From CAZFIM01 sp964519615 (GTDB lineage: Bacteria > Chloroflexota > Dehalococcoidia > GIF9 > UBA5629): a DNA stretch of 64,000 bases. Below are positions 44,690-54,106 of the stretch, one piece after another. The stretch is from NCBI GenBank assembly GCA_964519615.1, contig CAZFIM010000004.1, positions 14,652 to 78,651 of the forward strand. Reading direction: 5' to 3'. The translations under genes and the position numbers were made by a program. Position 1 is the first letter of the stretch; every line of letters starts with the position of its first letter. The notes beneath the pieces were generated by a model. It did no database searches, was not told the DNA's origin, and saw nothing but the letters and a program-made list of their open reading frames with translations.

Positions 44690-45193
44690 TCAGCAACAGC
44701 GGCCGCTCTCCCGGTGACTTTTTACCACCGTAAGCATTTCCGCAAGCTCCTTTTCCAGGCGTAATCTTCTTTCCTCATCGCAGACACTATCGTCACTATA
44801 TGTGAGCGCGCCGCTCGAACAGACCTGTACACATTTGGGCTCGCCTCCACAAAGGTGGCATACAACCGTTTCTTCCAGTACAGGATCAAAAGAGGGCCCC
44901 GCATAAGGGCATACATCACGGCAGGTCCGGCAGTTGGTACAGAGCTCTATATCTATCTCCACCAGTCCGTTTTCATTCTTCTTTATCGCGCCTGCCGGAC
45001 AAGCAGCTGCACAGACAGGTTCGTCGCAGTTCCGGCATATCATCGGCACATACAGACCGTCCTCCTCCAGAGAAACTATACCTATCCGTGCCCGCAGCGG
45101 ATTAAAGGTACCGGTGATGGTGAGCGAGCATGCCAGAACACACATCCGGCATCCGCTGCATTTCGCGTGTTCGACGGTTATACGTGCTGACAT
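44690..45193 (-). CDS. Four-cluster polyferredoxin, electron partner of the aldehyde oxidoreductase
   Basis: 167 residues. Seen: four cysteine groups, CSGCRMCVLAC, CRNCDEPVCAAACP, CTNCRTCRDVCP and CHLCGGEPKCVQVC, the layout of HycB/DmsB-like Fe-S subunits with four [4Fe-4S] clusters, and a C-terminal helical tail ending SGRCC. First gene of the operon; its promoter is at 45271. In related AOR systems such a subunit takes electrons from the catalytic subunit to ferredoxin or NAD. Confidence 0.93.
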   Translation of the reverse strand: MSARITVEHAKCSGCRMCVLACSLTITGTFNPLRARIGIVSLEEDGLYVPMICRNCDEPVCAAACPAGAIKKNENGLVEIDIELCTNCRTCRDVCPYAGPSFDPVLEETVVCHLCGGEPKCVQVCSSGALTYSDDSVCDEERRLRLEKELAEMLTVVKSHRESGRCC

Positions 45194-45596
45194 GAGTAAT
45201 TCTTTCCTTCAGTCCGGTCAGGAAGGCCGCTTCATTTCTTTTCCAAGTACGTGTTTCCGGCTTGCATAAAATATTACCTTATCGTGGTATATAAGTCAAT
45301 TTTATTATTGTAATAAAATATTCTTATTATTTAGCCGGTAATGCGGCGGCATGATAGCTGCAATAAAGGTAAAAAACGAACGGCGGCAGAAGCGGTTTTT
45401 GACGCTTTTTAAGACGTGATGCTATCATAGCTTTATCGGACTGGAATATATGATTCAATACAGGCTCCTGCCTGAAACTGTCTCTTTTACAGGTACATAT
45501 GGCGCAACGGCGGCGCCCGTTCATCATCAGGCGTCGCTCCACCAACGGCAAAGAGCGGTTTCACCCCCGCCCTATCCGCTTAAATAAAGGTATCAG
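45194..45596. other. Intergenic region upstream of the AOR operon
   Basis: About 400 bases with no supported gene. The left half holds the AOR-operon promoter and an adjacent palindrome. The right half is GC-richer, with short open frames lacking ribosome sites. A promoter for the lipoprotein at 45597 is not obvious. Confidence 0.5.
45271..45319 (-). promoter_or_regulatory. AOR-operon promoter with adjacent 9-bp inverted repeat
   Basis: Read on the minus strand: TTGACT (complement of 45294-45299), a 17-base spacer and TAATAT (complement of 45271-45276), pointing at the polyferredoxin gene. Directly upstream is ATTTTATTA-TTG-TAATAAAAT (45299-45319), a perfect inverted repeat whose centre is roughly 45 bases before the likely start of transcription. 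That is the position used by Crp/FNR-type activators, though the sequence itself is not their consensus. Confidence 0.6.
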
Positions 45597-45809
45597 GTGA
45601 ATAAAAAGAACGTTAGAAAATTATCCCGGTTTTCGCTGACGGTTGCGGCAGTCATAGTCCCACTGGTGTTATTGCTCGCAGGCTGCGGGACGGCTACAGA
45701 TGACGCCGGAGCGGCGGACTACATCCCGCTTGAACGCGGCGATTGGCAGGTATCGACACCCCGTGAACAGGGGGAGGCAGGACCTCAGCTAAAGCAGAGG
45801 AGCGACTGA
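45597..45809 (+). CDS. Small putative lipoprotein
   Basis: 70 residues, unrecognised. Start GTG 45597, with AAAGG eight bases before. Seen: a basic start, hydrophobic FSLTVAAVIVPLVLLLAGC with lipobox LAGC, and a short polar tail of about 40 residues with no motif. If real, it is a tiny lipid-anchored protein. It is convergent with the flavin-binding gene, 23 bases apart. Confidence 0.6.
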   Translation: MNKKNVRKLSRFSLTVAAVIVPLVLLLAGCGTATDDAGAADYIPLERGDWQVSTPREQGEAGPQLKQRSD

Positions 45810-45832
45810 AAGCAGGTAGTCACAATACCGTA

Positions 45833-46198
45833 CTAGCGGTATTCTACCTCTTCCACAGCAATTTTTACCACGTTCTTTAACTTCATCTTCATGCCTGCCG
45901 CCTCTTCCGCCATCTTGTCGAAAAGCTCACCCGAGCTTATAATCTCGGCTTTTCCCCACACACGGCAAACCTTGCGGGAAGCAGCATCAAGGCATATTAC
46001 TGCAACCTGCGGATTCTCTTTTATATTGGCGATTGTACGGGGGGAATCGATATCGGCAAAGACAAGATGTTCATCGTCCAGCACTCTTAATGAGCCTTTA
46101 GCAGATACATTCGGTTTGCCGCTACCGGCGGCTGTAGCTACCAATGCCGGGTGGATTTCTCCGATAGTTTTCTTTACATCAGCGCTAAGTTTTGCCAC
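45833..46198 (-). CDS. Pyridoxamine 5'-phosphate oxidase-like flavin-binding protein
   Basis: 121 residues from GTG 46198 (MAKLSADVKK), with AGGAGG six bases upstream; the frame is open to 46255 but that start would include a Cys-rich stretch outside the family. Seen: LVATAAGSGKPNVSAKGSLRV and FADIDSPRTIANIKENPQVAV, the split-barrel FMN or F420 binding fold. Known: such small proteins reduce flavins or quinones or handle haem; substrates unknown. Lies near the oxidative-stress operon but on the other strand. Confidence 0.85.
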   Translation of the reverse strand: MAKLSADVKKTIGEIHPALVATAAGSGKPNVSAKGSLRVLDDEHLVFADIDSPRTIANIKENPQVAVICLDAASRKVCRVWGKAEIISSGELFDKMAEEAAGMKMKLKNVVKIAVEEVEYR

Positions 46199-46356
46199 GT
46201 TGACCTCCTGCCAGCAGCATGAATTCATTCTGTTACTACATTGTAAGCTTGCCATTATGGTATTACAAGGTATTCATAAGACAACATTTCTCTCTTTGTA
46301 TTTCCCGACTAAAAATGGTATCGTGGATTTGTTAGCAAAAGTCAGATGCTATTCAA

Positions 46357-46882
46357 ATGAGAAAAAACGGATCGAGATCAGCCAATACGTTTTACCGTCT
46401 CTTAGCGGCCGTAATAGGGCTCTTGGCTCTGCTTTCGCCTTCCTCTGTTCTGGCACAGGAGAGCAGGGACGGTCTTATAGTAAGGGATGTTACCGGGGGC
46501 TTCAATAATGTGATAGCTCCCGGAGAGAGCAAAACGTATTTCATAGAAGCGGCAAATGCGGACAACAGCCCTACCGGCAATATCCGCTTTACCTCCGATG
46601 CGCCCGCAGGATGGCTGGTGGAGTTTAATCCTTCGGGCATAGATACCCTCGCTGCCGGCATCTATCAGACAGTAGAGGTTACTATCAGTGCGCCGCACGA
46701 TGCACGCAAGGGAAATTACTCCGTCACCGTTATCGCCGATTCCTCAAGCGGACGCCGGGTAACGGGTATTTACCTCAGGGTGGAGCAGGGGACCGCATTA
46801 TGGGTATGGGTGGGGGGGCCTGCTGGGAATAATACTTATTGTCCTCTTCCTCTTCATCTTCATACGCTGGGGCAGGGACTAG
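46357..46882 (+). CDS. NEW3-domain exported protein with frameshift in a G7 run
   Basis: As it stands the frame stops at 46890 (177 residues) with a polar end. Seen: signal peptide (LLAAVIGLLALLSPSSVLAQ), then an Ig-like NEW3 domain (about 40-140) with VIAPGESKTYFIEAANAD and LAAGIYQTVEVTIS. After WVWVGG, at seven Gs (46812-46818), the other frame gives LLGIILIVLFLFIFIRWGRD then stop TAG at 46880: a perfect C-terminal membrane anchor with a positive stop-transfer end. Removing one G therefore restores the expected protein of 174 residues. Known: NEW3 proteins often end in such an anchor. Either an indel in the read or genome, or slippage in vivo. The gene starts a short run with 46907. Confidence 0.8.
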
Positions 46883-46906
46883 AATGCTAATCTTCAGGGA
46901 GCAACT

Positions 46907-47308
46907 ATGATTGAACGGGTTCATGAACATATCGTCAGTGAGCTGCATACCAACGCGCGGACGGATACCATTTTTGTGCTGACGGCGATCATCCTTAACC
47001 TTATTGCACTTGCCGTGAATTCGGGAATGGCCTCCGGGAACGATGATACTACCACAACCATCGTCATGTTCACCTTTGTGGCACTGATTCTGGTGGTCAA
47101 CTTCGTGGCGGAGATAGGGTTGATACGCGGCAGGCAGATGAGAAAGAAGCTGTTGAGCGGGCTGTTGAAAATGTATAAAGACCAGGGAGTGGAAGGCTAT
47201 TACGATTCCTCGCTCGTCAGCGATTACAGGACCCGGTACAACCTCTTCATGATGGCAGTGCTGGTAACGGCCGTTATCGCCGTGGTGGTCCCCTTCATTA
47301 TAAGGTAA
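46907..47308 (+). CDS. Three-helix membrane protein of unknown function
   Basis: 133 residues. Seen: three hydrophobic helices (about 22-42, 50-70, 112-132), the first two separated by GMASGNDDTTT and a polar middle with RGRQMRKKLLSGLLKMYKDQG. Not recognised. GGGAGCAACT precedes the ATG. It lies 24 bases after the NEW3 gene and is likely co-transcribed with it. Confidence 0.75.
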   Translation: MIERVHEHIVSELHTNARTDTIFVLTAIILNLIALAVNSGMASGNDDTTTTIVMFTFVALILVVNFVAEIGLIRGRQMRKKLLSGLLKMYKDQGVEGYYDSSLVSDYRTRYNLFMMAVLVTAVIAVVVPFIIR

Positions 47309-47381
47309 CAGCAAGCCGCCATTAACTATCAACCAACCCCTTCATAGGGATACTCTGACCATGTACTATGGAGTGATGGTA

Positions 47382-47431
47382 TTGACTATTCCTGTTTTTT
47401 GAGTTAAGCTAACTAATATTAATAACTATTA
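47382..47431 (+). promoter_or_regulatory. Promoter and candidate autoregulatory operator of the PerR-like gene
   Basis: TTGACT (47382-47387), 17 bases, TAAGCT (47405-47410, weak). Just downstream is TAATA-AC-TATTA (47420-47431), an AT-rich inverted repeat inside a stretch of TTA/TAA repeats, similar in composition to PerR/Fur boxes and placed to block transcription. The gene has no ribosome site before its ATG at 47440. Confidence 0.45.
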
Positions 47432-47439
47432 CTAATAAG

Positions 47440-47847
47440 ATGCGAAGACAGACAAAACAGAGAGAGGCTATCCTGAATTTCTTAAGACAGACGGACTCTC
47501 ATCCCACAGCTGACCGTATATACAATGAGGTCAGAAAAACCATGCCGAAAATCAGCAAAGGAACAGTATATCGCAATCTACAGGTGCTGCAGGAGGAAGG
47601 ACATATTTCGGAGGTAAAACTGTACGATGCCGCAGGTAGATACGAGATCAAGAAAAAAGCACATTACCATTTCAGATGCTGCCAGTGCGGGCAGGTAAAC
47701 GATATCGATATACCGGTCATGGAGGAGCTGGACCGGCAGGCGACAAAGGAAACGGGGCTTGCGATTTCAGGTCATCAGCTTGAGTTTCGCGGACTCTGTA
47801 AAGAGTGTGAGAATAACAGCATTAAGGAGGAAGGACATGGCAGTTAA
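47440..47847 (+). CDS. perR: Fur-family regulator, PerR-like
   Basis: 135 residues. Seen: winged helix with PTADRIYNEVRKTMPKISKGT and VYRNLQVLQEEGHI, structural zinc pairs C80-x2-C83 and CKEC, and regulatory-site residues H21, E69, H75, H77 and D88. Known: Bacillus PerR uses H37, D85, H91, H93 and D104 and senses peroxide by Fe-driven histidine oxidation. Here the Asp85 equivalent is Glu69 (GRYE for SRFD). Gene context, in one operon with desulforedoxin and KatG, strongly supports PerR rather than Fur. It overlaps the desulforedoxin gene by 11 bases. Confidence 0.92.
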   Translation: MRRQTKQREAILNFLRQTDSHPTADRIYNEVRKTMPKISKGTVYRNLQVLQEEGHISEVKLYDAAGRYEIKKKAHYHFRCCQCGQVNDIDIPVMEELDRQATKETGLAISGHQLEFRGLCKECENNSIKEEGHGS

Positions 47848-47962
47848 GAAAACGGGTGAGAAATACAGGTGCAGCGTCTGCGGCAACGAGGTTACGGTAA
47901 CAAAGGTCGGCGGCGGGACACTGGTCTGCTGCGGGCAGGACATGAAAAAAATAGAGGGATAA
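47837..47962 (+). CDS. Desulforedoxin-like small iron protein
   Basis: 41 residues. Seen: CSVCGN and CCGQDM spaced 16 residues apart, the CxxC...CC iron site of desulforedoxin and the N-terminal domain of desulfoferrodoxin. GGAGGAAGG precedes ATG 47837, which is inside the end of the regulator gene. Known: it carries one Fe(Cys)4 centre and acts as a one-electron shuttle. There is no superoxide-reductase domain attached, so it must serve another enzyme or is a stand-alone redox carrier. Confidence 0.93.
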   Translation: MAVKKTGEKYRCSVCGNEVTVTKVGGGTLVCCGQDMKKIEG

Positions 47963-47976
47963 GAGGAGAAAACAAT

Positions 47977-50175
<2,199 letters not shown>

Positions 50176-50203
50176 TCTTGATAGAGACTTTCAGCGATAG
50201 ATA

Positions 50204-50233
50204 AGTGCGGCGTTTCCAAGGAAACGCCGCACT
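50204..50233. terminator. Perfect hairpin between convergent genes
   Basis: AGTGCGGCGTTTCC (50204-50217) and GGAAACGCCGCACT (50220-50233) are exact inverted copies around AA. It lies between katG (+) and the DUF169 gene (-) and would serve both. There is no T run on either side, so termination strength is uncertain. Confidence 0.75.
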
Positions 50234-50238
50234 GTTGC

Positions 50239-51018
50239 CTACAGGTTCATGCCCAGCATTTTTCCGATAGTAATATAGTTGGATTGGTTGCCGGGGTTTT
50301 TCCCGTACCCCTTGGGCATACGAGAGCCGCCTTTTTCCACATGCTTGAGCCCGTCCATCAGGTCTTCTAGCCTTGCCTCAGGAATAGAGAAAATCAATTC
50401 ATCGGGGCCGGCCATGGCATAGAAATAACGGTCGCCGCGGCAAGGCAAAGCGATATGGCACTGACCGCTTTGTATGACGCTTACCACGCCGTATACGCAG
50501 GCGGCATGGCTGGACATGCTGCATTTGAGATTGCGTCCGTCTTTATATTCTCTTCCCAATAACAAAAGGCTCAATTGCTCCGAATTGCAATAGACCATAA
50601 CGACGTCAGGCTTAAAGGGAGTACTGGCTAGAGGCGCGGACATCACGCCCGCATTACCATACTTGAGCTTGGGAAACTCCTCGGCATAATTGGCTCCTGC
50701 TTCAAGAGTCATGACATCGATCGGGTAGCGATTGTGCCCCTGCACAAAAAGCTCAGGCGGTTCCTCAATGCCGTATCCGACAACGGGCTCAAAACACAGC
50801 ATATCCTCTTTCAGTATCGCCAAAGCATTACCCTCGCGGCGTGAGTTGGCAAAACCGGCACATAGCGCCATTTGCTCTCCCAGATCCTTAACCGGTCTCT
50901 TTACTCCTTCAGGAATCTTTTCTCCTTTTTTCAGCACCTTAATTGCCAGAGGGAAAGTCAGTGTCCGTATTCTTCGTTCAAGTTCCTTGCCGTACTCGTG
51001 ATAATAGCTCAGATCCAT
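50239..51018 (-). CDS. DUF169 family protein
   Basis: 259 residues from ATG 51018 (MDLSYYHEYGKEL), with GGAGGTG upstream; an ATG at 51045 is possible but lies before that site. Seen: DUF169 blocks GVKRPVKDLGEQMALC, CFEPVVGYG, CSMSSHAACVYGVVSVIQSGQ and PCRGDRYFYAM, and several conserved cysteines. Known: DUF169 proteins are found in anaerobes and archaea, some near redox or metal genes; function unknown. Stands alone. Confidence 0.9.
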   Translation of the reverse strand: MDLSYYHEYGKELERRIRTLTFPLAIKVLKKGEKIPEGVKRPVKDLGEQMALCAGFANSRREGNALAILKEDMLCFEPVVGYGIEEPPELFVQGHNRYPIDVMTLEAGANYAEEFPKLKYGNAGVMSAPLASTPFKPDVVMVYCNSEQLSLLLLGREYKDGRNLKCSMSSHAACVYGVVSVIQSGQCHIALPCRGDRYFYAMAGPDELIFSIPEARLEDLMDGLKHVEKGGSRMPKGYGKNPGNQSNYITIGKMLGMNL

Positions 51019-51148
51019 GTGGGTATTCACCTCCTCTTTCATCATATCATAATATGCATGTTTTCCGTGTTCCCATGGTATACAACTGTCCGAATAAGTG
51101 AAGTCACTTCTGGGAAAAAATGTCTGAAGACAACACTCGAGATTGTAT

Positions 51149-51664
51149 CTATTTCCGCCATTTCCCGAAGGAGATGCGGTACAGGAAATAGTCCCAGCTA
51201 TTACCTGCCAGGTTGCCCAAACGTATCATGCACAGAATCAGTTCGATAGCCTCTGCTTTTTGGACGCCGTATGTCTGTATAAGCTTATCTACAGCCTCCG
51301 GGTCAGGATGAGCGTTCGTTTCAGCCCAGTGCTGCGCATAGAGCACGGCCGTCATTTCATCCTCCGGACAATTATCAACCATCCCCGCCAGAAGCTGCTC
51401 TACCTCCTCCGCGGCGATCCCGCTTTTCAGGGCCTGTGAGGCATGAAAATAGGAACAGTAGCGGCAGCCGTTCACGGCGGTGACGGCCAGCATAAGCCTC
51501 TCCCGGAAGGCAGCGGATATCAGCTCGCCGGCCTTCATTTGCTTAAGCTGCTTCCTCTTGCGGAAGGGGAAAGCCAGATCCGCAGCGAATTCTCTGATGC
51601 TGCCATATCTTCTTTTACGAAAATCCGTTTCGCGCGACTTCTGACCCATAAGCTGCACCGGCAT
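51149..51664 (-). CDS. AhpD-like carboxymuconolactone decarboxylase-family protein
   Basis: 171 residues. Seen: NGCRYCSYFHASQALKSGI with the CxxC-x3-H proton-relay motif of AhpD-like alkylhydroperoxidases, preceded by a basic lead. Known: such enzymes reduce peroxides or disulfides through the CxxC pair. It follows the KatG-DUF169 area, which fits a redox role. ATG 51664 lacks a clear ribosome site; ATG 51649 is an alternative. Confidence 0.88.
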   Translation of the reverse strand: MPVQLMGQKSRETDFRKRRYGSIREFAADLAFPFRKRKQLKQMKAGELISAAFRERLMLAVTAVNGCRYCSYFHASQALKSGIAAEEVEQLLAGMVDNCPEDEMTAVLYAQHWAETNAHPDPEAVDKLIQTYGVQKAEAIELILCMIRLGNLAGNSWDYFLYRISFGKWRK

Positions 51665-51779
51665 GTCTGTTTAGCTTTAGTATACCATGAGAAACGCAGA
51701 CTACATGCTGCCTTAATTCAAACCAGCATGGCGGGCGGCAGGGAATACAGATCGGGTTTCCATATCTTCCTGAACGACT

Positions 51780-53717
51780 TTATTCTCCGTCAGGTCCTCC
51801 TTCTTCAACAGGCAATTCCACAATGAAGGTTGCCCCTTTACCCGGTTTGCTCTCGGCATATATGCGGCCTCCGTGCTCGGTTACAATGCCGTGACAGATG
51901 CTCAATCCCAACCCCGTTCCTCTGCCCGGTTCTTTGGTAGTGAAGAAGGGATCGAAGATGCGCGTCAGATTCTCTGTTGCTATTCCCGGCCCGTTGTCTG
52001 CTATCAATATCAGGATGCGCTCATCTTTCTTTGTGGTAGCAATGGTCATCTCTCTTTTTATATCTGACTCGCTCAACGCATGCTCAGCATTGGTAATAAT
52101 GTTAAGAAAGACCTGTTGAAGCTGAAAATAGTCTGCATTGGTCAGAGGAAGATCATCGGCAAATCTTGTTGCGACAGTGATATGATGCAGCCTCTGTTCA
52201 TAAGTACGCAGTTCAAGCACTTTGCGGATTATCTCATTGATACACACCATCTGCTTATGCGGCGGGTGCTTTCTGGCAAAAGTGAGTAGGTTTTTCGTTA
52301 CCTGTGCCGCTCTCTGCGCTTCATCGTATATTATGGCGAGATATTCTTTTGCCTCATCGGGCAAATTCTCCTTAATCAGCATCTGGGCAAATCCTATGAT
52401 GCTTGTTAAAGGATTATTGACCTCGTGCGCAATACCTGATGCCAGTTCCCCTACGGAAACCAGCCGGTCCGTAATGACAAGCATATCCTCTATCTTTCTC
52501 TTCGCGGTGATATCTTTAGCAAAGACTGATATTCCGTTTTGAGAAGGATAGGAAGTGACTTCGAATATATACTCTTTTTCATTCAACCGGTAGTTGCTCA
52601 CAAAAGAGTGAGGTTTGCCGCTCCTGGCTATCTCGTGATACCCTTTTTCCGCGGATTCCTTCTCCATGTCGCGCGGAAAGAGCTCATAGATATGTCTGCC
52701 GACAGCATCTTGCACCTTTATGCCCGTGAAATTCTCGGATGCCCGATTCCAGTAGGTACACCTTAGCTCGGTGTCCATCGCAAAAAATATATCGGCAATG
52801 CTGTCAGCCAGTTCCCTGTAGTTGCTCTCGCTCTTTATTAGAGCTTCTTCCGCCATCTTGCGGTCGGTGATATCGCGAGCGGCGGCGTACATGGTATCCC
52901 CATACAAGACAGCGCTCCATTCGATACAGCGGTATGCGCCATCCTCACAGCGGAAACGATTGACGAAATTCAGCACTTTTTCCCTTGCGCCGAGCCGAGC
53001 CATAGTGCGCTCCGTAGACTTCAGATCGTCAGGATGAGTAAATTCAAGCAGGCTTTTACCCTGCAGTGCTTCCAGCGGATAACCCGATGTCCTTTCCCAC
53101 TGTTTGTTCAGACGCCGGAATCGGCCGTCCGTATCGGCGATGCAAAAAAGGTCCAGCGCATCGTTGAAGTAGCGGTCAAGCTCTTCAGTCTTCTCCCGCA
53201 GCTCCTGCGCAATCCGCTCACGCGAGACAATCTCCTGCTCCAGGTCCAACACCTTCTTTTCCAGCTTGCGGAACAGTACCTCATTGTAATGCCGGAGCAC
53301 CTCGGCCTCGTCTCCGAGCGGTTTCCGCAAACTCCGCTTTTCCTCAGGCGTTTTATTCAGCACCTCCCGTATGATATGCCCCAGCGCTTCCGGCTCCTGC
53401 GGCTTCAGGACAAACCGGTCCGCTCCCAGACTCAGGGCAAACTGCTCATCTCTGGTATCTGTATACGTAGCCGTATAGAAAATAAAGGGGATTCCCTGCA
53501 GCACCTTATTTGCCTTGAAACGTCTGCACAACTCAAAACCGTCCATCTTAGGCATAAGTATATCCGTAATTATCATATCAGGCGGATTGTCAAGCGCCAG
53601 TGCCAACGCCTTCTCTCCGTTACTTGCTGAAGTCACTTCATAGCCATAGCCTTTCAGCATTGTCTCCAGAAAATAGAGGTTCTGGGCGTTGTCATCGGCA
53701 ATTAAGATTCTGTTCAC
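51780..53717 (-). CDS. Hybrid histidine kinase: REC - PAS - PAS - HisKA - HATPase
   Basis: 645 residues, cytoplasmic. Seen: N-terminal receiver (1-125) with phospho-Asp D52 in IITDILMPKMDG and Lys in VLKPQ, a coiled coil, two PAS domains (about 185-290, 300-410), HisKA with His in GIAHEVNNPLTSIIGF, and HATPase with NIITNAEHA, ADNGPGI and TGLGLSICHGIV. Third gene of a phosphorelay operon; its start overlaps the middle response regulator by four bases (ATGA). The receiver at the N-terminus would take phosphate from another kinase, probably the 54102 gene, or be the input to its own. Confidence 0.93.
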   Translation of the reverse strand: MNRILIADDNAQNLYFLETMLKGYGYEVTSASNGEKALALALDNPPDMIITDILMPKMDGFELCRRFKANKVLQGIPFIFYTATYTDTRDEQFALSLGADRFVLKPQEPEALGHIIREVLNKTPEEKRSLRKPLGDEAEVLRHYNEVLFRKLEKKVLDLEQEIVSRERIAQELREKTEELDRYFNDALDLFCIADTDGRFRRLNKQWERTSGYPLEALQGKSLLEFTHPDDLKSTERTMARLGAREKVLNFVNRFRCEDGAYRCIEWSAVLYGDTMYAAARDITDRKMAEEALIKSESNYRELADSIADIFFAMDTELRCTYWNRASENFTGIKVQDAVGRHIYELFPRDMEKESAEKGYHEIARSGKPHSFVSNYRLNEKEYIFEVTSYPSQNGISVFAKDITAKRKIEDMLVITDRLVSVGELASGIAHEVNNPLTSIIGFAQMLIKENLPDEAKEYLAIIYDEAQRAAQVTKNLLTFARKHPPHKQMVCINEIIRKVLELRTYEQRLHHITVATRFADDLPLTNADYFQLQQVFLNIITNAEHALSESDIKREMTIATTKKDERILILIADNGPGIATENLTRIFDPFFTTKEPGRGTGLGLSICHGIVTEHGGRIYAESKPGKGATFIVELPVEEGGPDGE

Positions 53718-54106
53718 GGTTCATTCCTCTTTTGAGTACTTTCGGAGAAATAGCGGTCTATCTGTGAAAGAAAGGTATCCGGATTGATCGGCTTTTCGAT
53801 GTAGCCGGTGCAGCCTGCCTCTATGGCTTTCTCGCGGTCGCCGGTCATGGCGTACGATGTCACGGCTACAATTGGCGTACCGGCAAGCCCAAAAATGCCG
53901 CGCAGCTTCTGTGCCACCTCATAACCGTTCATATACGGCAGCTGGATATCCAGTAGTATCATATCCGGCCTGTGCTCACCTGCCATCCGTATCCCCTCCT
54001 GTCCGTTCTTTGCCCAGAGTACTTCGTAATCTCTTGTTGTTAAGAGAACGCTAATCAGGTAAAAATTCTGCTCGTTATCCTCGATATAAAGAACTTTACG
54101 TTTAAT
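53714..54106 (-). CDS. Single-domain response regulator, apparent ATT start
   Basis: 130 residues, a stand-alone receiver. Seen: KRKVLYIEDNEQN, phospho-Asp D53 in MILLDIQLPYMNG, Thr/Ser in AVTSYAMTG and Lys in GYIEKPINPD. The first ATG (53986) is too late and would lose the acidic pocket. In frame upstream the only codons before a TGA are AAG GAG GCG ATC ATT; ATT at 54106 lies five bases after GGAGG and gives the expected MKRKVL start, overlapping the upstream gene's TAA. So ATT is the likely start (rare, as for infC). Without a DNA-binding domain it relays phosphate between the flanking kinases. Confidence 0.85.
   Translation of the reverse strand: MKRKVLYIEDNEQNFYLISVLLTTRDYEVLWAKNGQEGIRMAGEHRPDMILLDIQLPYMNGYEVAQKLRGIFGLAGTPIVAVTSYAMTGDREKAIEAGCTGYIEKPINPDTFLSQIDRYFSESTQKRNEP

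Noticed and set aside
46812..46882. Programmed ribosomal frameshift in the NEW3 gene
   Set aside because: A G7 run fits an indel or slippage better; there is no visible stimulatory stem-loop or internal ribosome site.
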